DNA of 14,890 bases from an uncultured Enterocloster sp. (GCA_944382045.1 CALWMT010000030.1:1-14890), one strand, 5' to 3'. Numbered from the stretch's first letter, positions 6,801 through 14,654 are shown. The notes: generated by a model from the letters alone, not told the origin. Numbers and translations: made by a program.

Positions 6801-7490
6801 ATGATAGAATTCAGCCATGTGAGCAAGACCTATGGCGCCGGAAGCCGCGCGGTAAAGGATGTGAATCTGACCATCGGGGACGGGGAATTCGTCTTTGTGG
6901 TGGGCCGCAGCGGCTCCGGCAAGAGCACGCTGATCAAGATGCTTCTGAAGGAGGTTGAGCCTACCAGGGGACGTATCGTGGTGAATGATATGGACCTGGG
7001 GAGGATGCCCCGCAGGTTTGTCCCCAAGTACAGGAGAAGGCTGGGGGTCGTCTTTCAGGACTTCCGCCTTCTGAAGGATCTGACGGTATTTGAGAATGTG
7101 GCCTTTGCCCAGCGTGTGATCGGGGTGCCGGGCCGGGTGATCCGGGAGACCGTGCCGGAGATGCTGCGGCTGGTAGGGCTTTCCGCGAAGTACAAGGCAT
7201 ATCCCAGGCAGCTGTCTGGAGGAGAGCAGCAGCGGGTGGCCATTGCCAGGGCGCTGATCAACAATCCCGAGGTGCTGTTGGCGGACGAGCCCACGGGCAA
7301 TCTGGACAGCTTTCACACCCATGAGATCATGAGCCTGCTGGAGGAGATCAACCAGCGGGGAACCACCGTGGTTGTGGTGACTCACAGCCAGGAGATGGTG
7401 GCCGAGATGAATAAGCGCGTGATCACCATGGACCGTGGTGTGGTCATCCGCGATGTGGGAGGAGAGGCTGGGGCTGTCTATGAGGATTAA
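6801..7490 (+). CDS. ftsE: Cell division ATP-binding protein FtsE
   Basis: A 229-residue ABC ATPase of the FtsE type. Walker A GRSGSGKST is at 35-43, the Q-loop is in VVFQDFRLL (about 83-91), signature LSGGE at 138-142, Walker B VLLADEP at 158-164 with E163 catalytic, and switch His 195. The segment ADEPTGNLD and the RLLKDLTVFENVAF stretch are typical of FtsE. With FtsX it forms a membrane complex that activates peptidoglycan hydrolases rather than moving a substrate. AGGAG (6788-6792) is 8 bases before the ATG and overlaps the upstream TAG. Its stop overlaps the ftsX start by 11 bases. Confidence 0.97.
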   Translation: MIEFSHVSKTYGAGSRAVKDVNLTIGDGEFVFVVGRSGSGKSTLIKMLLKEVEPTRGRIVVNDMDLGRMPRRFVPKYRRRLGVVFQDFRLLKDLTVFENVAFAQRVIGVPGRVIRETVPEMLRLVGLSAKYKAYPRQLSGGEQQRVAIARALINNPEVLLADEPTGNLDSFHTHEIMSLLEEINQRGTTVVVVTHSQEMVAEMNKRVITMDRGVVIRDVGGEAGAVYED

Positions 7491-8388
7491 CACATTCTGG
7501 TATTGTTTTAAACAGGGAATTATCAATATATGCAGAAATATTTTATTTTCGCTGGCTTCCATAGCGACTATTTCTGCATGTATTTTTTTATTTTGTCTTT
7601 TTTTTGCCCTGGCGGCAAATATCAGCTATGGAACCCGGATGGCGGAGCGCACCGTGGGAATCTCGGTGTTTTTTGACGAGGCCTTGTCCCAGGAGGAGAT
7701 TCAGGCTGTTGGCCAGGAGATCGGGACCTGGGGTGAGGTGCGGGAGATGCGCTTTGTCTCTGCCGAGGAGGCATGGGACACCTTTAAGGAGGTGTACTTT
7801 GAGGGGGAGGAGGAGCTGGCCGCAGGCTTCGAGGAGGACAATCCCCTTGCCGGCTCTGCCTCCTATGAGATATTTTTGAAGGATATCGGGGACCAGGAGG
7901 AGATTGCGCAGCGGCTGGAGGAGCTTGAGGGCGTGCGCAGGGTTCGGTATTCCAGCACCCTGGTGGACGGCTTCATGAGCGCAGGGCGGGTGATTGGCCT
8001 GGTCTCCGCGGGGATTATCGGGCTGCTCCTGGCGGTGGCTGTATTTCTGATCAGCAACACGATCTCTGTGGCCGCTGCCTTTAGAAGGCGGGAGAACGAG
8101 ATTATGCGCTGGATTGGAGCCACGAATTTTATGATACGGGCTCCCTTTGTGGTGGAGGGCATGGTCCTGGGGCTTCTGGGAGCGGTGCTTCCCCTGGCCC
8201 TGATCTGTGTGCTTTATCAGAGAGGGGTGCTCTACCTGGAGGAGCGGTTTGGGATTCTGACGGGGATTTTTGAGCCCTTGGGGCTTTCCGCCCTGTTTCC
8301 CTATATGGCAGGGGCAGCGCTGGCTCTGGGAGTGGGAATTGGATTTTTGGTGAGCTTTTTTACCATACGGCGGCACTTGAAGGTATAG
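7480..8388 (+). CDS. ftsX: Cell division protein FtsX
   Basis: A 302-residue membrane protein with the FtsX layout. It has a cytoplasmic N-terminus (MRINTFWYCFKQGI), TM1 at about 22-46, an extracellular loop at about 50-165, then TM2 (171-192), TM3 (224-246) and TM4 (273-296). The FRRRENEIMRWIGATNFMIR segment after TM2 is strongly FtsX-like. The extracellular loop is where FtsX engages its hydrolase, here most likely the next gene's product. Start choice: ATG 7480 matches the conserved N-terminus of clostridial FtsX; the in-frame ATGs at 7435 and 7453 would add residues encoded within ftsE. The 11-bp overlap with ftsE indicates coupled translation in equal amounts. Confidence 0.95.
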   Translation: MRINTFWYCFKQGIINICRNILFSLASIATISACIFLFCLFFALAANISYGTRMAERTVGISVFFDEALSQEEIQAVGQEIGTWGEVREMRFVSAEEAWDTFKEVYFEGEEELAAGFEEDNPLAGSASYEIFLKDIGDQEEIAQRLEELEGVRRVRYSSTLVDGFMSAGRVIGLVSAGIIGLLLAVAVFLISNTISVAAAFRRRENEIMRWIGATNFMIRAPFVVEGMVLGLLGAVLPLALICVLYQRGVLYLEERFGILTGIFEPLGLSALFPYMAGAALALGVGIGFLVSFFTIRRHLKV

Positions 8389-8407
8389 GGCAGGAGAGGA
8401 TTGGCAT

Positions 8408-9613
8408 ATGATACCAAAGGGAAAACGGGGGGCATATCTGGCTGCGGGGCTTTTTTTGGGGCTTTGCGCTGTATTTTCCTCCTATGCGGCAAGTGCGGAG
8501 CTGGAGGACGCCAGAGAGCAGATGTCCGCTCTGGAGGAGGAGAAGGAGCGGGTGGAGGGCGCGCTCCAGGACCTGGAGAGCCTCAAATCGGACACGGCGG
8601 CCTATGTGCAGCAGCTGGACGGGGAGCTCGCCGCGGTTTCGGAGGAGCTTGTCCGCCTGGGAGGGGAGATCACGGCCAAGGAGGAGGAGATCGGCCTGGC
8701 CCAGGAGCGCCTTGCCCAGGCCAAGGCCCAGGAGGAGAGCCAGTACGCCTCCATGAAGCTCCGCATCCAGTATATGTATGAGAATGGTCAGACCAGCACG
8801 CTGGAAACTATCCTGGATGCGGGGAGCATCTCGGAGCTGTTAAATCGGGCGGAGTATGCCAGCCAGATTGCAGCCTATGACCGGAGGATGCTGACGGCTT
8901 ACGGGGAGGCGAAGGAGGCGGTGCGCCTGGAGGAGGAGACGCTTGAGACAGAACGCCAGTCTCTTCTCGCTCTGGAGGAATCCACCCGGGCGAAGGAGAA
9001 TTCGCTGAATGAGCTGATGACGGCCAAGACCGCCCAGCTGGACGCCTATGAGGCCCAGATTTCCCAGGCAGAGGGCGAGCTGGATCAGTACAATGCGGAT
9101 ATCGCGGCCCAGGAGCAGCTGATGCAGGAGATTGAGGCTGAGCTGCGGCGGCGGGAGGAGGAGGCCAGGAAGCAGGCTCAGGCCCAGGGACAGACGTATG
9201 AGACGGCGGATTTGGGGAATATTAGCTTTATATGGCCATGTCCCTCCAGCAGCAGGATTACCTCCTCCTTTGGGGATCGGGAGTCTCCCACGGAGGGCGC
9301 CTCCTCCAACCACAAGGGGGTTGATATCGGCGCCGGCACCGGCTCGGATATTTTGGCTGCGGCCGGGGGCCAGGTGGTGATCTCTACATACAGCTATTCC
9401 GCGGGAAATTATATTATGATTGACCACGGGGGAGGAGTGAGCACCGTGTATATGCACTGCTCGGAGCTTTTGGCACAGGCTGGGGATGAGGTGAGCCAGG
9501 GCCAGGTGATCGCCAGGGTGGGCTCCACAGGATATTCCACGGGACCGCATCTTCATTTTGGCATACGGTCAGGCGGGAGCTATGTGAACCCACTGAGCTA
9601 TGTGAGCCCATAG
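8408..9613 (+). CDS. EnvC-like murein hydrolase with M23 (LytM) domain
   Basis: A 401-residue exported protein. A signal peptide occupies about 1-30 (KGKRGAYLAAGLFLGLCAVF, then AASA-type cleavage). A long coiled coil covers about 30-260, rich in Glu, Ala and Gln, and the C-terminus is an M23/LytM domain (about 280-398). The zinc site is complete: H302 and D306 in NHKGVDI, H350 in YMHC, and H381/H383 in PHLHFG. Enterobacterial EnvC lacks zinc residues and only activates amidases, so this version is more likely a working endopeptidase, as with FtsEX-controlled CwlO and PcsB systems (those have NlpC/P60 or CHAP domains instead). It starts 19 bases after ftsX, behind AGGAGAGG. FtsX probably contacts the coiled coil; that is inference from the family. 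Confidence 0.92.
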   Translation: MIPKGKRGAYLAAGLFLGLCAVFSSYAASAELEDAREQMSALEEEKERVEGALQDLESLKSDTAAYVQQLDGELAAVSEELVRLGGEITAKEEEIGLAQERLAQAKAQEESQYASMKLRIQYMYENGQTSTLETILDAGSISELLNRAEYASQIAAYDRRMLTAYGEAKEAVRLEEETLETERQSLLALEESTRAKENSLNELMTAKTAQLDAYEAQISQAEGELDQYNADIAAQEQLMQEIEAELRRREEEARKQAQAQGQTYETADLGNISFIWPCPSSSRITSSFGDRESPTEGASSNHKGVDIGAGTGSDILAAAGGQVVISTYSYSAGNYIMIDHGGGVSTVYMHCSELLAQAGDEVSQGQVIARVGSTGYSTGPHLHFGIRSGGSYVNPLSYVSP

Positions 9614-9637
9614 AACAGAGATAGGAGACAGACGAGA

Positions 9638-10981
9638 TTGGACGAGAATCGATGGAATGAGGATAGAGCAGAGGAAAAGAAGCAGAGGGCGGGGAAAAAC
9701 CGCTTCTGGTCAGGAGTCCTGGCGGGCGCCCTTGTAACCGCGCTGGCGGGACGGGTGGGTGTGGGCATGTCTGCGGGGATTTATCTCTTCGGCAGAGGCG
9801 TGATGAACCGCCAGCCGGAGAGCAGCGGGCAGGAGTCCCAGGTGCAGGAGGGCGGGGAAAACGCCATCGACTATGACAAGCTGACATCCAAGATGCGCAT
9901 GATCGAGGGGATTGTGGACCGGTACTTCCTCTATGACAAGGATGCGGAGACCGTGGAGGACTATACGTATCTGGGCATGATGGCCGGCCTTGGGGATATT
10001 TATTCCACCTACTACAGCGAGCGGGAATTCCAGTCTATCATGGACTCCACCAGCGGGGAGTATTATGGCATCGGTGCGATGATCAGCCAGAACCGCAGCA
10101 CAGGGCTGTGCACGGTGGTCCGCGTGTACGAGGGCACACCGGCCATGGAGGCCGGAATGCTTCCCGGGGATGTGATCTATCAGGTGGAGGATGAGCTGGT
10201 GGCCGGCCAGAGCCTGGATGTGCTGGTGAATAATTATATTAAAGGCGAGGAGGGCACCCCTGTGCATATCACGGTGTACCGTGCAGAAGGGGATGCGTCT
10301 GCCGATCTGACTCCCCCCCGCCGACGGATCGAGGTCCCTACTGCGGAGCACCGCATGATGGAGGACGGCGTGGGATATGTGCTGGTCAGCGAGTTTGACG
10401 GGGTGACTGCGGAGCAGTTCGCGGAGGCAGTGGATGACCTGGAGAGCCAGGGGATGGAGGGCCTCATTATTGACCTGCGCAGCAATCCCGGAGGGGTTCT
10501 GGACAGCGCAGTGCGCATGGCGGACTATATTCTGCCGGATGATCTGGATACGTACGAGAAGGGGGAGGGAAAGACCCTGATCGTGTATACAGCGGATAAA
10601 AATGGCCAGGGAGATGTGTATGCTGCCTCGGACGGCCATGCGCTGGACCTGCCCATTGTGGTTCTGGTGAATGGGGAGTCGGCCAGCGCCTCGGAGGTGT
10701 TTACCGGAGCCCTGAAGGATTATGATGCGGCGAAGGTGGTGGGAGCTGCCACCTATGGAAAGGGAATTGTCCAGAATGTGATTCCTCTGGGGGATGGCTC
10801 TGCCATCAAGATTACCACAGCCCACTATTATACGCCCAGCGGGTTTGACCTGCATGGCAAGGGGATTGAGCCGGATGTGGCTGAGGAGCTGAACGCGGAG
10901 CTCAAGACCCAGGCGGTGGTGGATCCGGAGGAGGACAATCAGCTGAGCCGGGCGGTTCAGGTGCTGAAGGCGATGTTTTAA
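9638..10981 (+). CDS. S41 family C-terminal processing peptidase (CtpA type)
   Basis: A 447-residue membrane-anchored serine protease. One N-terminal transmembrane segment lies at about 23-52, a PDZ domain at about 145-215 (RVYEGTPAMEAGMLPGDVIY) and the S41 catalytic domain at about 240-410. The Ser/Lys dyad is S350 in GESASASE and K375 in ATYGKGIVQ; their 25-residue spacing and Q379 match the CtpB/Prc arrangement. It would cut exported proteins from the C-terminus on the outer face of the membrane. The start codon is TTG: AGGAGA (9623-9628) is 9 bases upstream and the nearby ATG 9652 is out of frame. Its position after ftsEX and the M23 hydrolase is a common clostridial order and suggests processing or turnover of wall enzymes. 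Confidence 0.95.
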   Translation: MDENRWNEDRAEEKKQRAGKNRFWSGVLAGALVTALAGRVGVGMSAGIYLFGRGVMNRQPESSGQESQVQEGGENAIDYDKLTSKMRMIEGIVDRYFLYDKDAETVEDYTYLGMMAGLGDIYSTYYSEREFQSIMDSTSGEYYGIGAMISQNRSTGLCTVVRVYEGTPAMEAGMLPGDVIYQVEDELVAGQSLDVLVNNYIKGEEGTPVHITVYRAEGDASADLTPPRRRIEVPTAEHRMMEDGVGYVLVSEFDGVTAEQFAEAVDDLESQGMEGLIIDLRSNPGGVLDSAVRMADYILPDDLDTYEKGEGKTLIVYTADKNGQGDVYAASDGHALDLPIVVLVNGESASASEVFTGALKDYDAAKVVGAATYGKGIVQNVIPLGDGSAIKITTAHYYTPSGFDLHGKGIEPDVAEELNAELKTQAVVDPEEDNQLSRAVQVLKAMF

Positions 10982-10993
10982 GGAGGGAGCAGC

Positions 10994-12634
10994 GTGCAGG
11001 AGGCAGGGCGCGGAAGGAGGAGCATGAGCAGCCAGGAGATGAGCGGCCAGGAGATGGGCAGCCAGGAGATGGGCGGCCAGATGCCGTACTGGATGGAGAG
11101 ACAGTCCGGGGAAGAGCGGCTCAAGGGAAATATCCGCGATTTTTTGATCTGTGTGGCGGTCCTGGCGGGGATCACAGCTTTGGGCTGGATGTTTTATCTC
11201 CTGGGCTTTTCCGATGCCACGATTATCACGCTGTACCTTCTGGGCATAATGATTATTTCTGTGGGAACGGTGTACCGGGCCTGGTGTCTGGCGGCCTCAG
11301 TGGCGGCCGTGGTGGTGTTCAATTTTTTCTTTACAGAGCCTCGGTTTACTCTGCTGGCCTACGATAAGGAGTATCCGGTCACCTTCCTGATCATGCTGGC
11401 TGCGGCGGTGATCACGGGCACGCTGGCGGGAAGGCTCAAGGATCATGCGAGGAGATCCGCGCGGACGGCTTTCCGGACCCGCATTCTGTTTGAGACCAGC
11501 CAGCTCCTCATGAAGGCTGGGAGCCGCCGGGCGATTGTGGATGCGGCAGCCGGCCAGGCAGTGAAGATGTTAAATAGGGATGTGGCTGTATTTCTGGTCC
11601 AGGACGGCAGCATGGGAAGGGCCCGGGTATTTGCCGCAGAGGGAAATGCCCCGGGGAAGCGCTGGAAGCCGGACTGGAAGACCGCGGAGCGGACCTATCT
11701 GTGGGGGCGGTCCGGAGATTTTTTCCAGGATCTGGGATCAGGCACAAAGGATATGTACATAGCGATACGCAATCAGTCGGCTGTGTACGGGGTGATGGCG
11801 GTTCGGACCCAGGAGAGGGCTCTGGATGAGTTTGAGGCCAGCATTCTTCTGTCCCTTCTGGGGGAGTGCGCCCTTGCGCTGGAGAATGAGAAGAATATTC
11901 GGGAGAAGAAGGAGGCGGCAGTTGCAGCGGAGAATGAACGGCTCCGCTCCAACCTTCTCCGCTCCATTTCCCATGATCTCAGAACGCCGCTCACCTCGAT
12001 TTCCGGCAATGCCAGCAACCTTCTTTCCAACAGCGGGGAGTTTGATGAGGAGACGAAGAAGCGGCTGTATGCGGATATTTATGAGGATTCTGTATGGCTC
12101 ATCAACCTGGTGGAGAATCTCTTGGCTGTAACGCGGATTGAGCAGGGCCGGGTGGAGCTCCATATGACCGCGGAGCTTGTGGAGGAGGTAGTGGAGGAGG
12201 CCTTGAGCCATGTGAGCCGGATGGACGAGGAGCACACCCTGTCAACGGAATACAGGGAGGACTTTCTGATGGCCAGGATGGATGCGCGGCTGATTGTCCA
12301 GGTACTTGTCAATCTGATTGACAATGCGGTAAAATATACGCCAAAGGGCTCCCATATCCGGATCTGCTGCGGCCGCCAGGGCGATATGGTGCGGATCCAG
12401 GTGGCGGACGACGGCCCGGGGATCCCGGACAATCAGAAGGAGCATGTGTTTGAGATGTTTTATACCTGCGGCGCCCAGGGCGGGGACAGCCGCAGAAGCA
12501 CGGGCCTGGGCCTGTACCTGTGCCGTGCCATTGTGCATGCCCATGGGGGGAGGCTGACGCTCACGGACAATGAACCCCACGGTGCTGTCTTTACATTTAC
12601 CCTGCCGAGAGAGGAGGTTGTGCTGCATGAATAG
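10994..12634 (+). CDS. KdpD-like sensor histidine kinase lacking the N-terminal KdpD half
   Basis: A 546-residue membrane histidine kinase corresponding to the C-terminal part of KdpD. It has a DUF4118 four-helix membrane block at about 50-147, a GAF-like segment at about 175-300, then a HisKA domain with H327 in SISHDLRTPL. The ATPase domain has N444 (LVNLIDNAVKY), G1 DDGPGIP at 472-478 and G2 GLGLYLC at 504-510. The ~370-residue KdpD sensor and USP region that precedes this in KdpD is absent, as in various clostridial relatives. No kdpFABC genes are in the window, so the signal need not be potassium. GTG 10994 has AGGAGGGAG just upstream; ATG 11024 in the same frame, with AAGGAGG close by, is an alternative. 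The N-terminus is odd: four near-repeats of (S/G)(S/G)QEM. Confidence 0.92.
   Translation: MQEAGRGRRSMSSQEMSGQEMGSQEMGGQMPYWMERQSGEERLKGNIRDFLICVAVLAGITALGWMFYLLGFSDATIITLYLLGIMIISVGTVYRAWCLAASVAAVVVFNFFFTEPRFTLLAYDKEYPVTFLIMLAAAVITGTLAGRLKDHARRSARTAFRTRILFETSQLLMKAGSRRAIVDAAAGQAVKMLNRDVAVFLVQDGSMGRARVFAAEGNAPGKRWKPDWKTAERTYLWGRSGDFFQDLGSGTKDMYIAIRNQSAVYGVMAVRTQERALDEFEASILLSLLGECALALENEKNIREKKEAAVAAENERLRSNLLRSISHDLRTPLTSISGNASNLLSNSGEFDEETKKRLYADIYEDSVWLINLVENLLAVTRIEQGRVELHMTAELVEEVVEEALSHVSRMDEEHTLSTEYREDFLMARMDARLIVQVLVNLIDNAVKYTPKGSHIRICCGRQGDMVRIQVADDGPGIPDNQKEHVFEMFYTCGAQGGDSRRSTGLGLYLCRAIVHAHGGRLTLTDNEPHGAVFTFTLPREEVVLHE
11027..11083 (+). repeat. 15-bp tandem repeat inside the kinase gene
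   Basis: Three 15-base units (11027-11041, 11042-11056, 11057-11071) of the form RGCRGCCAGGAGATG are followed by a 12-base shortened unit (11072-11083). They encode SSQEM, SGQEM, GSQEM and GGQM. The unit is a multiple of three, so slippage would change length without breaking the frame. If translation starts at 11024, the repeat is the extreme N-terminus. Confidence 0.85.
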
Positions 12635-13328
12635 AATGACGATTCTGGTGGTGGAGGATGACCGGGCGGTGCGCAACCTGATTACCACAACCCTGAAGGC
12701 CAATGAATACCATTTTTTGACGGCAAAGGATGGGGAGACGGGCGCCATGGAGGCGGCCTCCCACAATCCGGATGTGGTCCTTCTGGATCTGGGCCTTCCG
12801 GATATGGATGGGGTGGAGGTGATAAAGAGGATCCGCTCCTGGTCCAATATGCCTATTATTGTGATCAGCGCCAGAAGCGAGGATGGAGACAAGATCAGTG
12901 CCCTGGACGCAGGGGCGGATGATTACCTGACGAAGCCATTTTCTGTGGCGGAGCTTCTGGCCCGGCTGCGGGTGGTGCAGCGGCGGCTTTCCATCATGCA
13001 GAGGGATCCGGATTCGGAGTCCCCGATCTTTGCGAACGGGGATCTGCGGGTTGACTATGAGGCGGGCTGCGCGTATCTGGGGGAGGAGGAGCTGCATTTG
13101 ACTCCCATTGAGTACAAGCTTCTCTGCCTGCTGTCGCGGAATGTGGGAAAGGTCCTGACCCATCGGTATATCACCCGCCAGGTGTGGGGGAGCAGCTGGG
13201 ACAATGATATCGCTTCCCTGCGCGTGTTTATGGCATCCCTCAGGAAGAAGCTGGAGGGGCGGCCGGGATCGCCGCAGTACATACAGACCCATGTAGGGGT
13301 GGGGTATCGGATGATGCGCGTGGAGTGA
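12627..13328 (+). CDS. OmpR/KdpE-type response regulator
   Basis: A 233-residue response regulator. The receiver domain (4-118) has the acidic pair D11/D12 after VVED context, phospho-acceptor D54 in VVLLDLGLPDMDG, S81 and K103 (LTKPF). The C-terminal winged helix (about 135-230) ends in YIQTHVGVGYRMMRVE, typical of the OmpR family and closest in feel to KdpE. The ATG overlaps the kinase stop by 8 bases, with GAGGAGG (12611-12617) placed 9 bases upstream, so the pair is translationally coupled and is almost certainly one two-component system. Its targets are unknown; the operon it sits in is an obvious candidate. Confidence 0.95.
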   Translation: MNRMTILVVEDDRAVRNLITTTLKANEYHFLTAKDGETGAMEAASHNPDVVLLDLGLPDMDGVEVIKRIRSWSNMPIIVISARSEDGDKISALDAGADDYLTKPFSVAELLARLRVVQRRLSIMQRDPDSESPIFANGDLRVDYEAGCAYLGEEELHLTPIEYKLLCLLSRNVGKVLTHRYITRQVWGSSWDNDIASLRVFMASLRKKLEGRPGSPQYIQTHVGVGYRMMRVE

Positions 13329-13337
13329 GGTGATGGG

Positions 13338-13961
13338 ATGCCAAGAGCAGCTTATTCTGAGAAGGATAGGGAGCGCATTCGGGAGGCTCTTGTCGATGCA
13401 GGGCTGGAGCTGATGAGCAGACAGGGTGTTCAGCACACAACGGTGGAGCAGATTTACAAAAGGGTTGGCATCTCGCGGACCTTCTTTTACTCCTTTTTTC
13501 CGACAAAGGAGGATCTGATTGTGGAGGCCCTGTACCTGCAGCAGCCGAGGATTATTGCGTATGCGAGGCGGCTGATGGCTGACCCGTCGCTTGGCTGGCG
13601 GGAGGCAGCTCGGCAGTTCCTTTACTCCTGCTGCTATGGGGAGCAGCATGGGATTGCCATCCTCACGATTGAAGAGCAGCAGCTTATTTTCAGGCGTCTG
13701 TCAAGGGAGGCCTATGAGGTGTTCCGCGGGAAGCAGAGGCGCCTGTTTGGGCAGATTTTGGAGAGCTTTGGAATCAAGGCGGATGCGGATGACATCAGCC
13801 TGTTTACGAATATCAGCCTGACAGTGATGATTGTGCGCAGGGCCATTCCGGATGCTCTGCCGCTGTTCGTCCCCGAGGCCGCTGACGCGGCCATTGATTT
13901 TCAGATCAGCGCGATTGTGGATGCGCTGGAAAGGATGCGGGCGCAGAAGCCCATCCAATAG
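13338..13961 (+). CDS. TetR/AcrR family transcriptional regulator
   Basis: A 207-residue protein with an N-terminal TetR helix-turn-helix at about 11-60 (LVDAGLELMSRQGVQHTTVE, then VGISRTFFYSFFPTKEDLI). The C-terminal helical ligand and dimer domain is not recognisable to a subfamily. It starts 9 bases after the response regulator, behind GAGGTGAT, so it is the last gene of the long cluster. No efflux pump or enzyme gene adjoins it. The inverted repeat in the promoter of the next gene (14048-14075) is a possible operator for it, which is inference from position only. Confidence 0.88.
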   Translation: MPRAAYSEKDRERIREALVDAGLELMSRQGVQHTTVEQIYKRVGISRTFFYSFFPTKEDLIVEALYLQQPRIIAYARRLMADPSLGWREAARQFLYSCCYGEQHGIAILTIEEQQLIFRRLSREAYEVFRGKQRRLFGQILESFGIKADADDISLFTNISLTVMIVRRAIPDALPLFVPEAADAAIDFQISAIVDALERMRAQKPIQ

Positions 13962-13988
13962 CCTGCATCAGGAGGCAGGACATCGAAG

Positions 13989-14039
13989 CTGCGGCCATGG
14001 CCGCAGGCATCTGATCGATCTGGTGCGGGCAGATTTTTT
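13989..14039 (+). terminator. Terminator region of the ftsEX-regulator cluster
   Basis: A perfect 18-base palindrome CTGCGGCCATGGCCGCAG (13989-14006) can form a 7-bp stem with a CATG loop but has no adjacent T-run. It is followed by ATCTG (14018-14022) pairing with CAGAT (14030-14034), extendable by a G-U pair, and six T residues (14034-14039). The second hairpin is the likelier terminator; the first may strengthen it or be separate. Confidence 0.55.
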
Positions 14040-14047
14040 ACGGAAAA

Positions 14048-14079
14048 TAAAGACAAAATTTTAAATTTGTCTTTATAAT
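14048..14079 (+). promoter_or_regulatory. Promoter of the 161-residue protein, spanned by a 10+10 inverted repeat
   Basis: The -10 box is TATAAT (14074-14079) and the -35 is AAGACA (14050-14055), 18 bases apart. TAAAGACAAA (14048-14057) and TTTGTCTTTA (14066-14075) are perfect inverted repeats separated by 8 bases. They cover the -35 and reach into the -10, the classical position for a repressor operator. The repeat could instead act as an AT-rich hairpin. Confidence 0.6.
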
Positions 14080-14101
14080 ATAAAAAATGGAGGAAAAAGA
14101 T

Positions 14102-14587
14102 ATGGGATTTTTCAGCAAGTTGTTTAAGGGACCGGAGGTTGACCGGGCAAAGAGCGATGCAAATGCTAAGAGGATGCGGGAGCTCTTTAATCAGATGGTT
14201 GTGGACGGGGACAGTTACCGGCTGATTTTTGGCTACACCGAGGATGTGAGCCGCTTTAACTACGGCTTTGTCCACGGCAGCAAGACAAAAATCGGAAATC
14301 TGATTGTGGGATGGAATGAGGCCAGCCAGACCATTGTGGTGGTGCCAACGGTTCCCGACCTTTCCGGCTGCGGGGATCCGACGTATTACCGCCGGTCGGA
14401 AATTTTGAAGGCGTACCGGAATAAGTACCCCACGGAGGCCTTTATCATCTACCCGGACAAGAAGGGATACATCGGCATCAACGCCTACGACTGGCTGGAC
14501 GATGAGAAGCTTTACGTCTATGTGTCCCAGGAGGAGGAGCTGGCTGCCTTTACGGAATTTTTTATGAAGAAATTTGCAACGAAATGA
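14102..14587 (+). CDS. Uncharacterised 161-residue protein
   Basis: I do not recognise this family. It is a soluble, mixed alpha/beta-looking protein with no signal peptide or membrane segment. The N-terminus MGFFSKLFKG is a short basic amphipathic helix of the kind that can touch membranes. Aromatic-rich stretches follow (YGFVHGSKTKIGNLIVGWN, AFIIYPDKKGYIGINAYDWL), and it ends in a Glu-rich helix (EEELAAFTEFFMKKF). GGAGG (14089-14093) lies 8 bases before ATG 14102; the in-frame ATG 14087 overlaps that site and is rejected. It is transcribed alone from a strong TATAAT promoter after the regulator cluster. Codon use matches the neighbours, so recent transfer is not suggested. Confidence 0.75.
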   Translation: MGFFSKLFKGPEVDRAKSDANAKRMRELFNQMVVDGDSYRLIFGYTEDVSRFNYGFVHGSKTKIGNLIVGWNEASQTIVVVPTVPDLSGCGDPTYYRRSEILKAYRNKYPTEAFIIYPDKKGYIGINAYDWLDDEKLYVYVSQEEELAAFTEFFMKKFATK

Positions 14588-14612
14588 TGAACTAAATATT
14601 TTCATCCACCTC

Positions 14613-14654
14613 TTGAACCTTTCGTCCAAAATGGGGTACAATATGGACGAAAGG
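14613..14654 (+). promoter_or_regulatory. Promoter overlapping an 11-bp inverted repeat, upstream of the uvrB relic
   Basis: TTGAAC (14613-14618) and TACAAT (14637-14642) are 18 bases apart. CCTTTCGTCCA (14618-14628) and TGGACGAAAGG (14644-14654) are perfect inverted repeats flanking the -10. The segment GAACctttCGTC only partly resembles a Gram-positive LexA box (GAAC-N4-GTTC), so SOS control is possible but weakly supported. Confidence 0.5.

Noticed and set aside
8401..8781. Gly/Ala-rich 126-residue frame overlapping the M23 hydrolase start
   Set aside because: Low-complexity shadow in an alternative frame of the coiled-coil gene.
9710..10855. 381-residue open frame on the minus strand opposite the S41 protease
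   Set aside because: It is the shadow of a GC-rich gene with intact catalytic motifs on the plus strand; no ribosome site or family resemblance.
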